A stretch of DNA of 64,000 bases from Comamonas flocculans. GTDB lineage: Bacteria; Pseudomonadota; Gammaproteobacteria; Burkholderiales; Burkholderiaceae_C. The stretch spans positions 3,224,001 through 3,288,000 of the forward strand of contig NZ_CP042344.1 of assembly GCF_007954405.1 (NCBI RefSeq), given 5' to 3'. How positions within the stretch are numbered: position 1 is the first letter of the stretch; each line of letters starts with the position of its first letter. Position numbers and translations under genes: made by a program. Shown in pieces: positions 10,132 through 18,822 of this stretch. The notes under the pieces were generated by a model, which ran no database searches, was not told the DNA's origin, and was given only the letters and a program-made list of their open reading frames with translations.

Positions 10132-10962
10132 ATGCAACTCGCATCCCGTTTCGCTTCCCGTTCCCCCTCGCTGCGCAGCGACTACCCACTGTCCGATGAC
10201 CAGATTCATCGCGTAGCGCCTTCCATCTTCGCGGACGCGCCGCATGAAAGCCGTTCGCAGCGGTACGCCTACATCCCCACCGCTGCCGTGCTGACCGAGC
10301 TTCGCAAAGAGGGGTTTCAACCCTTCATGGTGACGCAGACCCGCGTGCGCGACGAAGGCAAGCGCGAGCACACGAAACACATGATCCGCTTGCGCCACGC
10401 CAGCCAGATCAATGGCGCGGAAGCCAATGAAATCATCCTGCTGAACTCCCATGATGGAACGAGCAGCTATCAGATGCTGGCCGGCATGTTTCGGTTCGTG
10501 TGCAGCAATGGGCTTGTGTGCGGCGACACCGTGGCCGATGTGCGCGTGCCCCACAAAGGCAACGTTTCCGGGCATGTGATCGAAGGCGCTTACGAAGTCT
10601 TGCGCGGCTTCGACCGGGTGAAGGATTCCCGAGATGCCATGCGCGCGATCACGCTGGACGAAGGTGAAGCCGAAGTGTTCGCCCGTTCTGCGCTGGCCCT
10701 CAAGTACGACCCCACCGACAACAAGCCCGCGCCCATCACCGAATCGCAAATCCTGATGCCGCGCCGGTTCGATGACCGCCGCCCGGACTTGTGGAGCGTG
10801 TTCAACCGCACGCAAGAAAACCTGACCAAAGGTGGATTGCAGGGCCGCAGCGCCAACGGACGCCGCCAGCAGACCCGCCCCGTGCAGGGCATTGATTCCG
10901 ATGTGCGCCTCAATCGCGCCCTCTGGATGCTGGCCGATGGCCTGCGCCAGTTGAAAGCCTGA
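10132..10962 (+). CDS. DUF932 domain protein of ICE/plasmid backbone
   Basis: This 276-residue protein belongs to the DUF932 (phage/plasmid-like TIGR03299-related) family found on conjugative elements and phages, function unknown. The centre shows HMIRLRHASQ, then EIILLNSHDGTSSYQMLAGM and FRFVCSNGLVCGD, the best-conserved motifs of the family. The C-terminus carries basic residues (GRSANGRRQQTRPVQGID), suggesting nucleic-acid contact. ATG at 10132 after CAGGAGAAAGACC is preferred over the upstream in-frame start. It is followed 79 bp later by parB. Confidence 0.85.
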   Translation: MQLASRFASRSPSLRSDYPLSDDQIHRVAPSIFADAPHESRSQRYAYIPTAAVLTELRKEGFQPFMVTQTRVRDEGKREHTKHMIRLRHASQINGAEANEIILLNSHDGTSSYQMLAGMFRFVCSNGLVCGDTVADVRVPHKGNVSGHVIEGAYEVLRGFDRVKDSRDAMRAITLDEGEAEVFARSALALKYDPTDNKPAPITESQILMPRRFDDRRPDLWSVFNRTQENLTKGGLQGRSANGRRQQTRPVQGIDSDVRLNRALWMLADGLRQLKA

Positions 10963-11041
10963 TTCCCCACGCGGCAGGGGCAGGCAGCAGCCCTTGCCGC
11001 TTTTCTCGCTGCTGCATCCCTGAACCGATAGGAGTATCACC

Positions 11042-13096
11042 ATGAACGCCGTTACCCAAACCGAAGCCCGCGCCGTCACTGCCGCCGCCGCTATCCCGCT
11101 GGAAGCTGCCGACCCGACCAAGAACCTGATACTGGTTGCCCTGTCGCGGCTGGTGTCGCGTCCTGCTGGCCGCAACGTGCGCAAGACCCCGCGCATGTCC
11201 ATTCCCGAGCTGGCCGCGTCCATCCAGCGTGTCGGCCTGCTGCAAAATCTGATCGTGATTGCCGCCGCCGATGGCGAGCATTACGAAGTGGTCGCCGGTG
11301 GCCGCAGGCTGGCCGCGTTGAAGCTGTTGGCGAAAAAGCGCCGCATCAGCAAGGAATGGGAGGTGCCTTGCCTGCTGGTGGCCGATGGCACCGCCCGCAC
11401 GGCCAGCCTCACCGAGAACGTGCAGCGCGAAGCCATGCACCCGGCCGACCAGTTCGAGGCATTCGCCGCGCTGGTGGCCGAAGGCCGACCCATCGAGGAC
11501 ATTGCAGCGGATTTCAGCGTGTCCCCGCTGGTGGTGCAGCGCCGCTTGAAGCTGGCGAACGTCTCGCCCCGGCTGCTGGCCGACTACCGCGCCGAAGCCG
11601 TGAACCTTGACCAGTTGATGGCCCTTGCCATCACCGACGACCACGCCGCGCAGGAAACCGCGTTCTACGATGCGCCGACGTGGCAGCGCAGCCCGAATGC
11701 TTTGCGCGAACGCCTCACCGAAAGGGAAATCGACGCCTACCGGCATCCGCTGGTGCGTTTCGTCGGACTGGAGACCTACGAAGCCGCAGGCGGTGGCATC
11801 CGCCGCGACCTGTTCGCGGATGACGATGCGGGCGTGTATCTGACCGATGCCGCGCTGCTGGATAGGCTGGTGCAAGACAAGCTGGCCGGTATCGCCGCCG
11901 AGGTGAAGGCCGAAGGCTGGGCGTGGGTGGACGCCACGCCGGGCATGACCCATGCCGACCTGCACGCTTTCCAGCGTGCGCCGAGGGAGCGGCGCGAGCC
12001 GAACAAGCGCGAAGCGCAACGCATCGAGAAGCTGCAAACCAAGCTGCACGAACTGGCCGCAGCCGTGGATGACGCGCTGGAAGCCGAGGACGAGGACAAG
12101 GCCGACGCGCTGCAAGAGGAAGGGGAAGCCGTGGGCGAGCAGTTGCAGGCGCTGGAAGATGGCTTGCAGGACTACGGTGCGACCGTGAAAGCCGCAGCCG
12201 GTGCCATCGTCACCATCGACCGCAACGGGCAGGCCGTGATTCATCGCGGGCTGATGCGCGAAGCCGAAGCCAAGGCGCTGCGCACGCTGGAACGCCTGCG
12301 CCAAGGTTTCGGCGGCGAGGATGCCGGGAACGACGACGAAGGCGAGGATGACGAGCAGCCCAAGACCGCCGCCATGTCCGACCGGCTGGCGCAGCGGTTG
12401 AGCGCCCACCGCACCGCCGCGCTGCAAATCGAAGTCGCCCGGCATCCGCAAGTGGCGCTGGCCGCGCTGGTGCATGGCATGGTGCAGACCGTCTTGCAGG
12501 AAAGCCGCTACGGCCACGACCTGCCGCTGGGCGTGAGCCTGAAAGTGCAAGACCGGCTGGAAGGCATGGCCCCGGACTGGCCGGAATCGCCCGCCGCCGT
12601 GGCGCTGCGCGAACTGCAACAGGTAGCGGGCGAAGCCTTGCCCGAGGACAGCACCGAACTGTTCGCCGCGCTGCTGGCGAAGTCGCAAGACGAACTGGTG
12701 CGGCTGCTGGCGGTATGCGTGGCCGTCACGGTGGACGTGGTGACGCATCGCGCCATGCCGCACCAGCCCGGTGAGGAACTGGCGCAGGCCGTGGGCCTCG
12801 ACATGGCCGCATGGTGGCAGCCGACCGCAGAAGGCTACTTCAAGCACGTTTCCAAGGCCGCGATTCTGGATGCCGTAGGCGAGTACGCACCCGAACAGGT
12901 CAACCGGCTGGCGAAGCTCAAGAAGGCCGACATTGCCAGCGAAGCCGAGCGGCTGGCCGATGGCACGGGCTGGATGCCCGCCATCTTCAAGGCCGAAGGC
13001 ACCACGGCGCAGGATGCGCCGCAGGCCGTGACGGATGACGAGCCGGAAGCCATCGACCACGCCGACGAGCAGCAAGCCCACGCACTCGCCGCGTGA
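11042..13096 (+). CDS. parB: Large ParB/RepB/Spo0J-family protein
   Basis: This 684-residue protein is about twice the length of chromosomal ParB. The ParB N-terminal nuclease-like/CTPase domain is at about residues 40-135: NVRKTPRMSIPELAASIQRV, VVAGGRRLAALKLLAK and the Arg-containing box LTENVQREAMHPADQFEAF. A helix-turn-helix follows (IEDIAADFSVSPLVVQRRLKLA). The remainder is a long acidic region (about 340-460, coiled-coil-like with EDEDKADALQEEGEAVGEQ) and a helical C-terminus of unknown role. This architecture is standard for ICE-borne ParB-like proteins. It may help maintain or regulate the ICE together with ParA, although parA is more than 10 kb away. Confidence 0.85.
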   Translation: MNAVTQTEARAVTAAAAIPLEAADPTKNLILVALSRLVSRPAGRNVRKTPRMSIPELAASIQRVGLLQNLIVIAAADGEHYEVVAGGRRLAALKLLAKKRRISKEWEVPCLLVADGTARTASLTENVQREAMHPADQFEAFAALVAEGRPIEDIAADFSVSPLVVQRRLKLANVSPRLLADYRAEAVNLDQLMALAITDDHAAQETAFYDAPTWQRSPNALRERLTEREIDAYRHPLVRFVGLETYEAAGGGIRRDLFADDDAGVYLTDAALLDRLVQDKLAGIAAEVKAEGWAWVDATPGMTHADLHAFQRAPRERREPNKREAQRIEKLQTKLHELAAAVDDALEAEDEDKADALQEEGEAVGEQLQALEDGLQDYGATVKAAAGAIVTIDRNGQAVIHRGLMREAEAKALRTLERLRQGFGGEDAGNDDEGEDDEQPKTAAMSDRLAQRLSAHRTAALQIEVARHPQVALAALVHGMVQTVLQESRYGHDLPLGVSLKVQDRLEGMAPDWPESPAAVALRELQQVAGEALPEDSTELFAALLAKSQDELVRLLAVCVAVTVDVVTHRAMPHQPGEELAQAVGLDMAAWWQPTAEGYFKHVSKAAILDAVGEYAPEQVNRLAKLKKADIASEAERLADGTGWMPAIFKAEGTTAQDAPQAVTDDEPEAIDHADEQQAHALAA

Positions 13097-13917
13097 CCCT
13101 GCACTGATGAGCGCCCCGGTTCCGACCGGGACGCTTCGCTGTTCCATTCGCACCGGCTCCAGACCGTTCCGCCCTGGGGCTGGTGGTCAAAATCCGGGCG
13201 CGGCAGTGGCCGCGCCCGGTTTCAAGGCTCAAAGCCAGAACGCCCCTTCACCGCCTTCGGGCAGGCGGCGAAGGGGCGGCGCACAAGTGGCCTTGTGCGC
13301 AGAAAACCTCTCGAAGCCCATAAGTGCGTCGGCGCAGAGCGCCGACGACATTCCGAACGCGCCCCGCCTCAATGGGCGGGATTTGTGGGGCTACGCCCCG
13401 GCTTGCTGCGGCAGGTTGCACGAAAGCGTGCCGCCCTCGACGCTGGCGCGGTTCGTCGCCTGTACGTCACGAAAGGCGGCTCACCGACACACCGCCCGAC
13501 CCTGCAATGGAGCTTCCACGCCACGCCTCACGCAAGAGGCCGCCTGCTACGTCAAGGGCGCTTTCACCTTGTCGCCGGGTGTTGTCCTTGCCCGTGTCAG
13601 GGCGCAGGCCGGTGAAGCCGTCACGCGGGGATGCCGAGTCGGTCGTGTCTCCATTCGGGAGCGGGCGGCCAGTACGTCCTTGTGTTGTTGTGAATCCTGG
13701 CGGTGGCGCGGCTGCGCCTTGGGCTTCATGGCCGCAACCTTCCAGCGAAAACAATTTCCCCTGCGCTGCGCGCATTCCTCGCGGGACAAATTCTTTTCGC
13801 TTCCAGGCGCTCCACTGCGTTGCGCCCGCAAGCGGTGCGGCCCGCCCATCCCCCGCCGGACGGATCACAACAAGGACGCACTGGCGCGACCTTGTTCAAC
13901 CCGAAAGGAGAAACATC
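13097..13917. other. Intergenic array of strong hairpins between parB and the DUF736 gene
   Basis: This is 821 bp with no believable gene. Between 13194 and 13399 there are at least six perfect stems in tandem: 13194-13203/13210-13219 (10 bp), 13241-13249/13270-13278 (9 bp, with inner CCGCC/GGCGG), 13279-13287/13292-13300 (9 bp), 13327-13335/13339-13347 (9 bp), 13363-13368/13375-13380 (6 bp) and GGGGC/GCCCC at about 13387-13399. GAAAGGAG at about 13902-13910 is the ribosome-binding site for the next gene. Confidence 0.65.
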
Positions 13918-14232
13918 ATGGCAAACATCGGCACCTTCACCGCAGACAAAGACGGCTACACCGGCTCGCTTCGCACCCTGACCCTCAACGTCAAGGCCAA
14001 GCTGGTTCCCAACGACAAGGGCGAGAACGAAAGCGCCCCGGACTTCCGCATGCAAGCGGCAGGCCACGACTTCGGCGCGGCGTGGAAGAAAACCAGCGAG
14101 GCCGGGCGGGATTACCTGTCGGTGGTCATCGACGATCCTTCGTTCCCGGCGACGGTCTATGCCCGCCTGATCGAAGGCGAGAACGGCACGCACGACCTGA
14201 TCTGGTCGCGCAGCAAGCCCAAGGCGGCCTGA
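13918..14232 (+). CDS. DUF736 family protein
   Basis: This 104-residue protein of the DUF736 family is a small beta-rich protein usually found on conjugative plasmids and ICEs next to parB or DUF2958 genes. Landmarks are [20 protein letters not shown], then [18 protein letters not shown] and [19 protein letters not shown]. Function is unknown. ATG at 13918 follows AAAGGAGAAACATC. A long in-frame upstream extension is open but lies in the hairpin array and is not family-like, so it was not used. Confidence 0.9.
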   Translation: MANIGTFTADKDGYTGSLRTLTLNVKAKLVPNDKGENESAPDFRMQAAGHDFGAAWKKTSEAGRDYLSVVIDDPSFPATVYARLIEGENGTHDLIWSRSKPKAA

Positions 14233-14240
14233 CGGCCGCC

Positions 14241-14274
14241 CACAGCGCCCCGCCCATTGCGGCGGGGCGCTGTG
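14241..14274 (+). terminator. Perfect 14-bp stem after DUF736 gene
   Basis: CACAGCGCCCCGCC pairs exactly with GGCGGGGCGCTGTG across a 6-base loop, starting 8 bp after the stop codon. There is no T tract, so it may be a transcript-stabilising or bidirectional hairpin rather than a classical terminator. Confidence 0.7.
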
Positions 14275-14824
14275 CTGCTGATCGCAGCACCGCATGCACA
14301 GGGTTTCGGCGGTTGCCTCATGCCCGGCATGTTCAGTACCGACATCGTATCGGTGATGGTCGAATGTTCCGAAACCCGCGGCAGCAGGAACAGCATGGCG
14401 TGTCGGCGCGATGCGCCGCCGGGCTTTCGGGCTGCGCCCCGTGCCGACTTCGCCGTCACGGCCATTCGGCGTCAATCCCTCACGCCTTCGCGCCGATGGC
14501 GCTGCGCGCTTTGCTTGCCTCCAGGGGAAAGCCCTGCGGCCTATCCCCGCCGCGCTGCGCTTGGCGCCCCTTGAACACCGCCGAACCGGCTTGCGCCGGA
14601 TCGGCCGGCCAGCGCTCGCCGCAATGGATGGGGCGCTGGCTGATTCGGCAGCTATCGGCCAGGGCTGCTGGCAAGCCCTTATTCTTGGCCGACCGCTTCA
14701 GGCTGGACGCGGTCGTTGGGTGAGTGGCGTCACTGACCCGTGTCGATTCACTCCGGTCTCTGGCAAAGCCGATCAAAGCAAAGACTGGACCGGCCCGAAA
14801 GGTGCCCGGATATCATTAAGGGCC
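14275..14824. other. Intergenic region left of cargo 1
   Basis: No gene is seen. It contains the 32-bp repeat at 14413-14444 (also at 8742-8773) and repeat copy B. From about 14620 the sequence stops resembling the other intergenic repeats, which probably marks the left edge of the inserted cargo. AAGGGCC immediately precedes the ATG at 14825. Confidence 0.5.
14484..14616 (+). repeat. ICE intergenic repeat, copy B (left flank of cargo 1)
   Basis: This is the longest copy of the repeat. The core runs TCCAGGGGAAAGCC, CTATCCCCGCCGCGCTGCG, CTTGGCGCCCCTTGAAC and then CCGCCGAACCGGC with GCCGGATCGGCCGG. It matches copy A (9464-9562) on its left part and copy C (20182-20281) on its right part. Copies B and C bracket the kinase cargo. 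Confidence 0.8.
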
Positions 14825-15967
14825 ATGGCCATCGACTTGCGGACCTTGGGCTCTAAGCTCGCCAAATACCGAGGACAGCTCAAGGAGTCGAGCGTCGAAG
14901 TCGCGTCTTCAACTGGCATTGATGCAGCTCGCCTGGCGGCCATAGAAGCCGGCCAGCAAGAGCCCACCGGCGACGAGGTGCTGATTCTCGCTGACCACTA
15001 TCGCTGCGACTTCAAGTTCTTTATTTCCAACGAGCAAGTCGCCCCGTTCGAGCAGACCGAGACGCTTTACCGCGCGCACGGCAACGACTTCACCAAAGAG
15101 GATCGTCGCGCAATCCAAGAATTCCTCTACTTGTGCGAAACCGAAGATTTCCTGGTGCGAGAGCTCGGCCGCCCACCCAAGAGCTTCTCGTTCGCGCCTT
15201 CGGGTGCCTTCTTCAAGGGCCACGGCGAGGCCGCCGCCGCGAGCCTGCGGACCGCCCTAGGTTACTCCGACCGGGAAGTCCCCCGGGATGTTTACGCAGA
15301 GTTCCGCAGTGTGGGTGTCCATGTCTTCCGCCGCAAGCTTGGCAACTCGAACATCTCCGGCCTGTTCATCATGCATCCGGTCGCGGGCAAATGCGCTTTG
15401 GTCAATCACAGTGAGGACATCTATCGGCAGCGGTTCAGCGCCGCGCACGAAATGGCGCACGCCATCTTTGACTTCTCCCAAGGCGCTAGCGTCAGCTTCG
15501 AGGGAGCTAGCGGATCAGACATGGTTGAGCTGCGAGCCAACCGCTTTGCATCCTGTTTTCTCATGCCACCAGCCTTTCTGGCCCAGCTCCCGGACCCTGC
15601 ACGGTGGACGGATGCCGATGCGCAGCGATGGGCGAACGATCTGCGGGTGAGCTGCGTCGCGCTCGCCATCGCCCTCAAAGAAGCCAAGCTGATCGACGCG
15701 GCGACTTGCGATCGCATTCGCCGCCTACGCGTCGCGCGCGACGCCAAGATCGATCCCGAGCTGCCCGACAGCCTCAGCGTCGCGCAGCGAGAGCGCAAGG
15801 CCCGCCTTCTCGAATCTGGGCTCTCCGACCACTACGTCGGTCTGTGCTTCGATGGGTTCTCTGCCGGCGTGATCAGCATCGGCCGGCTGGCCGAGGCGCT
15901 GCTGTGCAGCCATGGAGAACTTGCAGAGCTGGCCGACCTTTACGGGCGGAGCCTGCATGGCCATTGA
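14825..15967 (+). CDS. XRE-ImmA/IrrE family metallopeptidase regulator
   Basis: This 380-residue protein has an N-terminal lambda-repressor-like helix-turn-helix (about residues 5-65, VASSTGIDAARLAAIEAGQQ) fused to a COG2856 zinc-peptidase domain. The zinc motif is HEMAH at 208-212, followed by ANRFASCFLMPP, the conserved third box. Such proteins cleave a partner repressor in response to a signal and also occur as antitoxin-like partners of PIN or other toxins. The stop overlaps the next gene by 11 bp. The segment after about residue 290 is extra to the minimal family. It is the first gene of cargo 1 and its likely regulator. Confidence 0.88.
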   Translation: MAIDLRTLGSKLAKYRGQLKESSVEVASSTGIDAARLAAIEAGQQEPTGDEVLILADHYRCDFKFFISNEQVAPFEQTETLYRAHGNDFTKEDRRAIQEFLYLCETEDFLVRELGRPPKSFSFAPSGAFFKGHGEAAAASLRTALGYSDREVPRDVYAEFRSVGVHVFRRKLGNSNISGLFIMHPVAGKCALVNHSEDIYRQRFSAAHEMAHAIFDFSQGASVSFEGASGSDMVELRANRFASCFLMPPAFLAQLPDPARWTDADAQRWANDLRVSCVALAIALKEAKLIDAATCDRIRRLRVARDAKIDPELPDSLSVAQRERKARLLESGLSDHYVGLCFDGFSAGVISIGRLAEALLCSHGELAELADLYGRSLHGH

Positions 15968-16535
15968 TCCGTCTGTGTTCCGCCTGGTGAATGTCGCCGA
16001 CACCTGCTCGGTGTGGAACGTGCTCTCGTCTGCCAAACTGCACGCGGCAGCCAAGGAGGCCCACTGCGAGTTTTGCATCACCAGCTTCGTGCGCTACGAG
16101 TCCCTGCACAAGCCGCGCAAGGAGGCGCCGACGGCGGCCGAGACCGAACTTATGCGGCGGCTAGTTCAGGAGCAGGGGCGCGGCGGCTTCGTCGCGCACT
16201 CATGCGACATCGGTGACCTGCAGGCAATCAAACTACTGGAGAGCCGCAAGCGCCTAGGCAAGGGCGAACTTTCGTCCATCGCGTTCGCCATGAAGATCGG
16301 GCAAGCGGTCATCACCGATGACCAGAAGGCGCGCAAGCTCGCCCAGGACTCGGGCCATCCGCACATCCAGACAACTCCGCACTTGTTCTCATGGCTGATC
16401 TTCAAAGGCCGGCTTGGCGACTCGGACAAAGGGACCGTGATCGCGCAGCATAAGGCGATGAATCGCCCCCTGGAGCCCCACTTCGAGACCGCCTACGAGA
16501 TGGCCCTCCAATGCAGGCTCAACGCGCCGCCATAA
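15957..16535 (+). CDS. PIN-like domain nuclease (putative toxin)
   Basis: This 192-residue protein has a PIN-like arrangement of acidic residues: Asp15 in NVADTCSVWNVL, a central Glu in KGELSSIAFAMK and a downstream Asp pair in AVITDDQKARKLAQ. PIN proteins are Mg-dependent RNases. ATG at 15957 overlaps the protease gene by 11 bp, so the two are co-translated; an in-frame ATG at 15912 is less likely. The XRE-COG2856 plus PIN pairing is a recurrent predicted toxin-antitoxin-like arrangement. The assignment rests on motif spacing, without alignment. Confidence 0.72.
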   Translation: MAIDPSVFRLVNVADTCSVWNVLSSAKLHAAAKEAHCEFCITSFVRYESLHKPRKEAPTAAETELMRRLVQEQGRGGFVAHSCDIGDLQAIKLLESRKRLGKGELSSIAFAMKIGQAVITDDQKARKLAQDSGHPHIQTTPHLFSWLIFKGRLGDSDKGTVIAQHKAMNRPLEPHFETAYEMALQCRLNAPP

Positions 16536-16614
16536 ACCTCCGGCCGATCTAAAAATCCCCATCGGCGTTCGCTTACCATAGAGAAGATTCGATTTTCGAC
16601 CTCTCCCTGAAAAA

Positions 16615-17763
16615 ATGAGCTTCGGGCGATCTAACCTACAAACCCAGCTGACAGCGTGGCTTATGCGCCGCACGTCGTCCAGCGGCGTGAGACGAGTGGC
16701 TCCCATCGCCGCTGCTCTCGCTACGGACGTAGGCGAAATTCGCCAGGAAAATCAGGATCGAGTAGCCATCGTACGCGGCCGGGATCGGCTTGGCAGGCCT
16801 TTCGCGGTTGCCGCGTTGGCCGATGGGATCGGCGGGATGCAGCAAGGCGCTGAATGCGCGGCATTGGCTCTCGGAAGTTTGTTTGCCGCCATCGCAAGCG
16901 AGGCGACGGCTTCAATCGACTCGGGGCAGTGGTTGCTCCGCGGCATACACCAGGCTAACAACGATGTGCATGCGCGGATGCATGGCGAAGGCGGAGCTAC
17001 GATCTCGGCGGCGTTGATTTCAGGCAACGGCCCCATCCATTGGGCCAGCGTTGGCGACAGTCGCGTCTATGTCGCCGATGGCTCATCGTTGAAGCAGATC
17101 TCTATCGACGACACCATCGCGGGCCAATTGGGCCGCATTGGCGAGGCGGGTTTTGATCAATCAAAGCTGATCCAGTTTATCGGCATCGGCAAACCGCTCG
17201 AGGCTAGCGTTTCAAGCTTGCCCCCCCATGATGGCGTAGCCATTTTTCTGACGACCGACGGGGTACATTTTCTAGATTCGACGCCTTGGTTTGGCCAATT
17301 GATAAAGCACGCCCCAGATCCTGGCGTTTGCGTTCGTCGCTTGGTTGAGCTTTCTCGGTGGTGCGGCGGTCCGGACAATGCGACGGCTGCCATGCTCTCG
17401 CTTGGAGACGCCATTAACGAGGGCATGCCTGACGTCGATAGGTGCCTTGAAGTGTGGGATCCGTTCGGTGAGCTACATGTGATCGTTGACCCTCTGAGGC
17501 AGCCCACATCGCCCGCGCAGCAGCCAGCGCCTGCCGCAAAGACCGCCCCGGCTCTCTCTCATGATGTCCAGCCGCCAGAGGGCGAGGCCGAAACATCTGC
17601 GGCAGCCGCGGCCCCGCAAGAAGCCAGAGCGGCTGGCGCGACAAAGAAAGGGCGCTCAGCGCGCAAAGGCAAGTCGGCTGCGAAAGGTCAACGAGCAGAA
17701 AAGAGCCAAGAAAAGGCGAGCGTGCCTCAGCTCCTGATCGAATTCCCCAACAAGACCAACTAA
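16615..17763 (+). CDS. PP2C-family Ser/Thr protein phosphatase
   Basis: This 382-residue protein has all main PPM/PP2C metal motifs: REN-QD in VGEIRQENQDRVAI, ADGIGGM, WASVGDSRVYV, FLTTDGVHF and GGPDNATAAM. The catalytic domain ends near residue 265. The rest is an Ala/Pro-rich and then very basic tail (KKGRSARKGKSAAKGQRAEK), likely disordered and able to bind nucleic acid or a partner. It lies 79 bp after the PIN gene and only 3 bp before kinase 1, so phosphatase and kinases form one operon and presumably reverse each other's action. Confidence 0.92.
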   Translation: MSFGRSNLQTQLTAWLMRRTSSSGVRRVAPIAAALATDVGEIRQENQDRVAIVRGRDRLGRPFAVAALADGIGGMQQGAECAALALGSLFAAIASEATASIDSGQWLLRGIHQANNDVHARMHGEGGATISAALISGNGPIHWASVGDSRVYVADGSSLKQISIDDTIAGQLGRIGEAGFDQSKLIQFIGIGKPLEASVSSLPPHDGVAIFLTTDGVHFLDSTPWFGQLIKHAPDPGVCVRRLVELSRWCGGPDNATAAMLSLGDAINEGMPDVDRCLEVWDPFGELHVIVDPLRQPTSPAQQPAPAAKTAPALSHDVQPPEGEAETSAAAAAPQEARAAGATKKGRSARKGKSAAKGQRAEKSQEKASVPQLLIEFPNKTN

Positions 17764-17766
17764 TAA

Positions 17767-18822
17767 ATGCCGTTGCCAGATCGATATCAAATCTCTGGTG
17801 CGGCGCTCGCCGGCGGTATGGGATCTGTCCATCCCTGCCAAGATGCCGTCCTCGAACGCAAGGTCGCGATCAAAGTCATTCAGGACACGGCCAATCGGCG
17901 GCGCATGCTTGACGAGTTGAAGGCTCTGCTCAAGATGCGCTCGAAGCACGTTGTCCAGGTCTACGATGTGCTCCAACTGGGCGGATCGGACTTGGGCATC
18001 GTCCAAGAATTCATAGAAGGCTCAGACCTCTTCGACGACGCATTGGCCCCTACAACGACCACAGCCTTCTACAAACAGCTCTGGCAGATCGCGTCAGGAA
18101 TCAGCGACATCCACGCCGTCGGAGTCATCCACCGCGACATCAAGCTCAACAACATGAAACTCGATCCCGAAGGGGTCGTGAAGATTTTTGACTTCGGCTT
18201 AGCGCGCGACGATGGCCCGGCGGCGTCCACTGTGGGTTTTGTTGGAACGCGCGGCTTTGCGGCTCCTGAACTTTACCTTGCCAACGCAAAGTTCACGATG
18301 GCGGTGGACACGTATGCATTTGGCGCATCTGCGCTTTTCCTTGCGACGCGCGGTTTGCCTGCCGACCTCATGGCCCAACCGCCGACCCCGACTGCCGCGA
18401 GCTACTTCACAGGCTTGCCGTTCGCAGTTGCTCCGGAAATCATTCAGGTGCTTGACCAATGTCTCGCGACAAGGCCTCAAGACCGGCCGGCGATGTCCCA
18501 TGTTCGAGACCTGCTGGCTCGGCACGTGCTTTTCGACCGGCATCAGGCTTTGCTTGTCTTTCAGGGGCGCGCATCCTACTTGAACGCCGGGAGCCGCTCG
18601 GTGAATCTCAGCTTGCCGAACATGGGGCAAATTCAAATTCGCTACGACGGCTTGGACTTCCGTGTTCAAAGCCTCAGTGGCGACGTGCTCGTCAACAACC
18701 GCCAACTCCATATTGGCGATGCCCTGCCTGGCTCGTGCGTCGTAGCTTTAGGAGCCCAAGATCAAGGCAACCGTCGCCGCTACATCACGTTCGACTTGTC
18801 CCACCCGGAGATCGTCCTATGA
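17767..18822 (+). CDS. Ser/Thr protein kinase with C-terminal FHA-like domain
   Basis: This 351-residue protein has an N-terminal Hanks-type kinase: Gly-rich loop AGGMGSVH, Lys36 (VAIKVI), catalytic loop HRDIKLNN with Asp124, DFG at 142-144 and APEL. No transmembrane segment is visible, unlike PknB-type receptors, so it acts in the cytosol. The last 90 residues (NLSLPNMGQIQIRYD, DVLVNNRQLHIGDAL and VVALG) look like an FHA fold, which would bind phosphothreonine. That part is inference from strand pattern. The gene overlaps kinase 2 by ATGA. Confidence 0.9.
   Translation: MPLPDRYQISGAALAGGMGSVHPCQDAVLERKVAIKVIQDTANRRRMLDELKALLKMRSKHVVQVYDVLQLGGSDLGIVQEFIEGSDLFDDALAPTTTTAFYKQLWQIASGISDIHAVGVIHRDIKLNNMKLDPEGVVKIFDFGLARDDGPAASTVGFVGTRGFAAPELYLANAKFTMAVDTYAFGASALFLATRGLPADLMAQPPTPTAASYFTGLPFAVAPEIIQVLDQCLATRPQDRPAMSHVRDLLARHVLFDRHQALLVFQGRASYLNAGSRSVNLSLPNMGQIQIRYDGLDFRVQSLSGDVLVNNRQLHIGDALPGSCVVALGAQDQGNRRRYITFDLSHPEIVL

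Noticed and set aside
10910..13153. A 747-codon frame antisense to parB
   Set aside because: Mirror frame of a real gene, low-complexity product, no ribosome-binding site.
13324..14232. Long N-terminal extension of the DUF736 gene
   Set aside because: The upstream part covers the hairpin array and is not family-like; ATG 13918 has a good ribosome-binding site.
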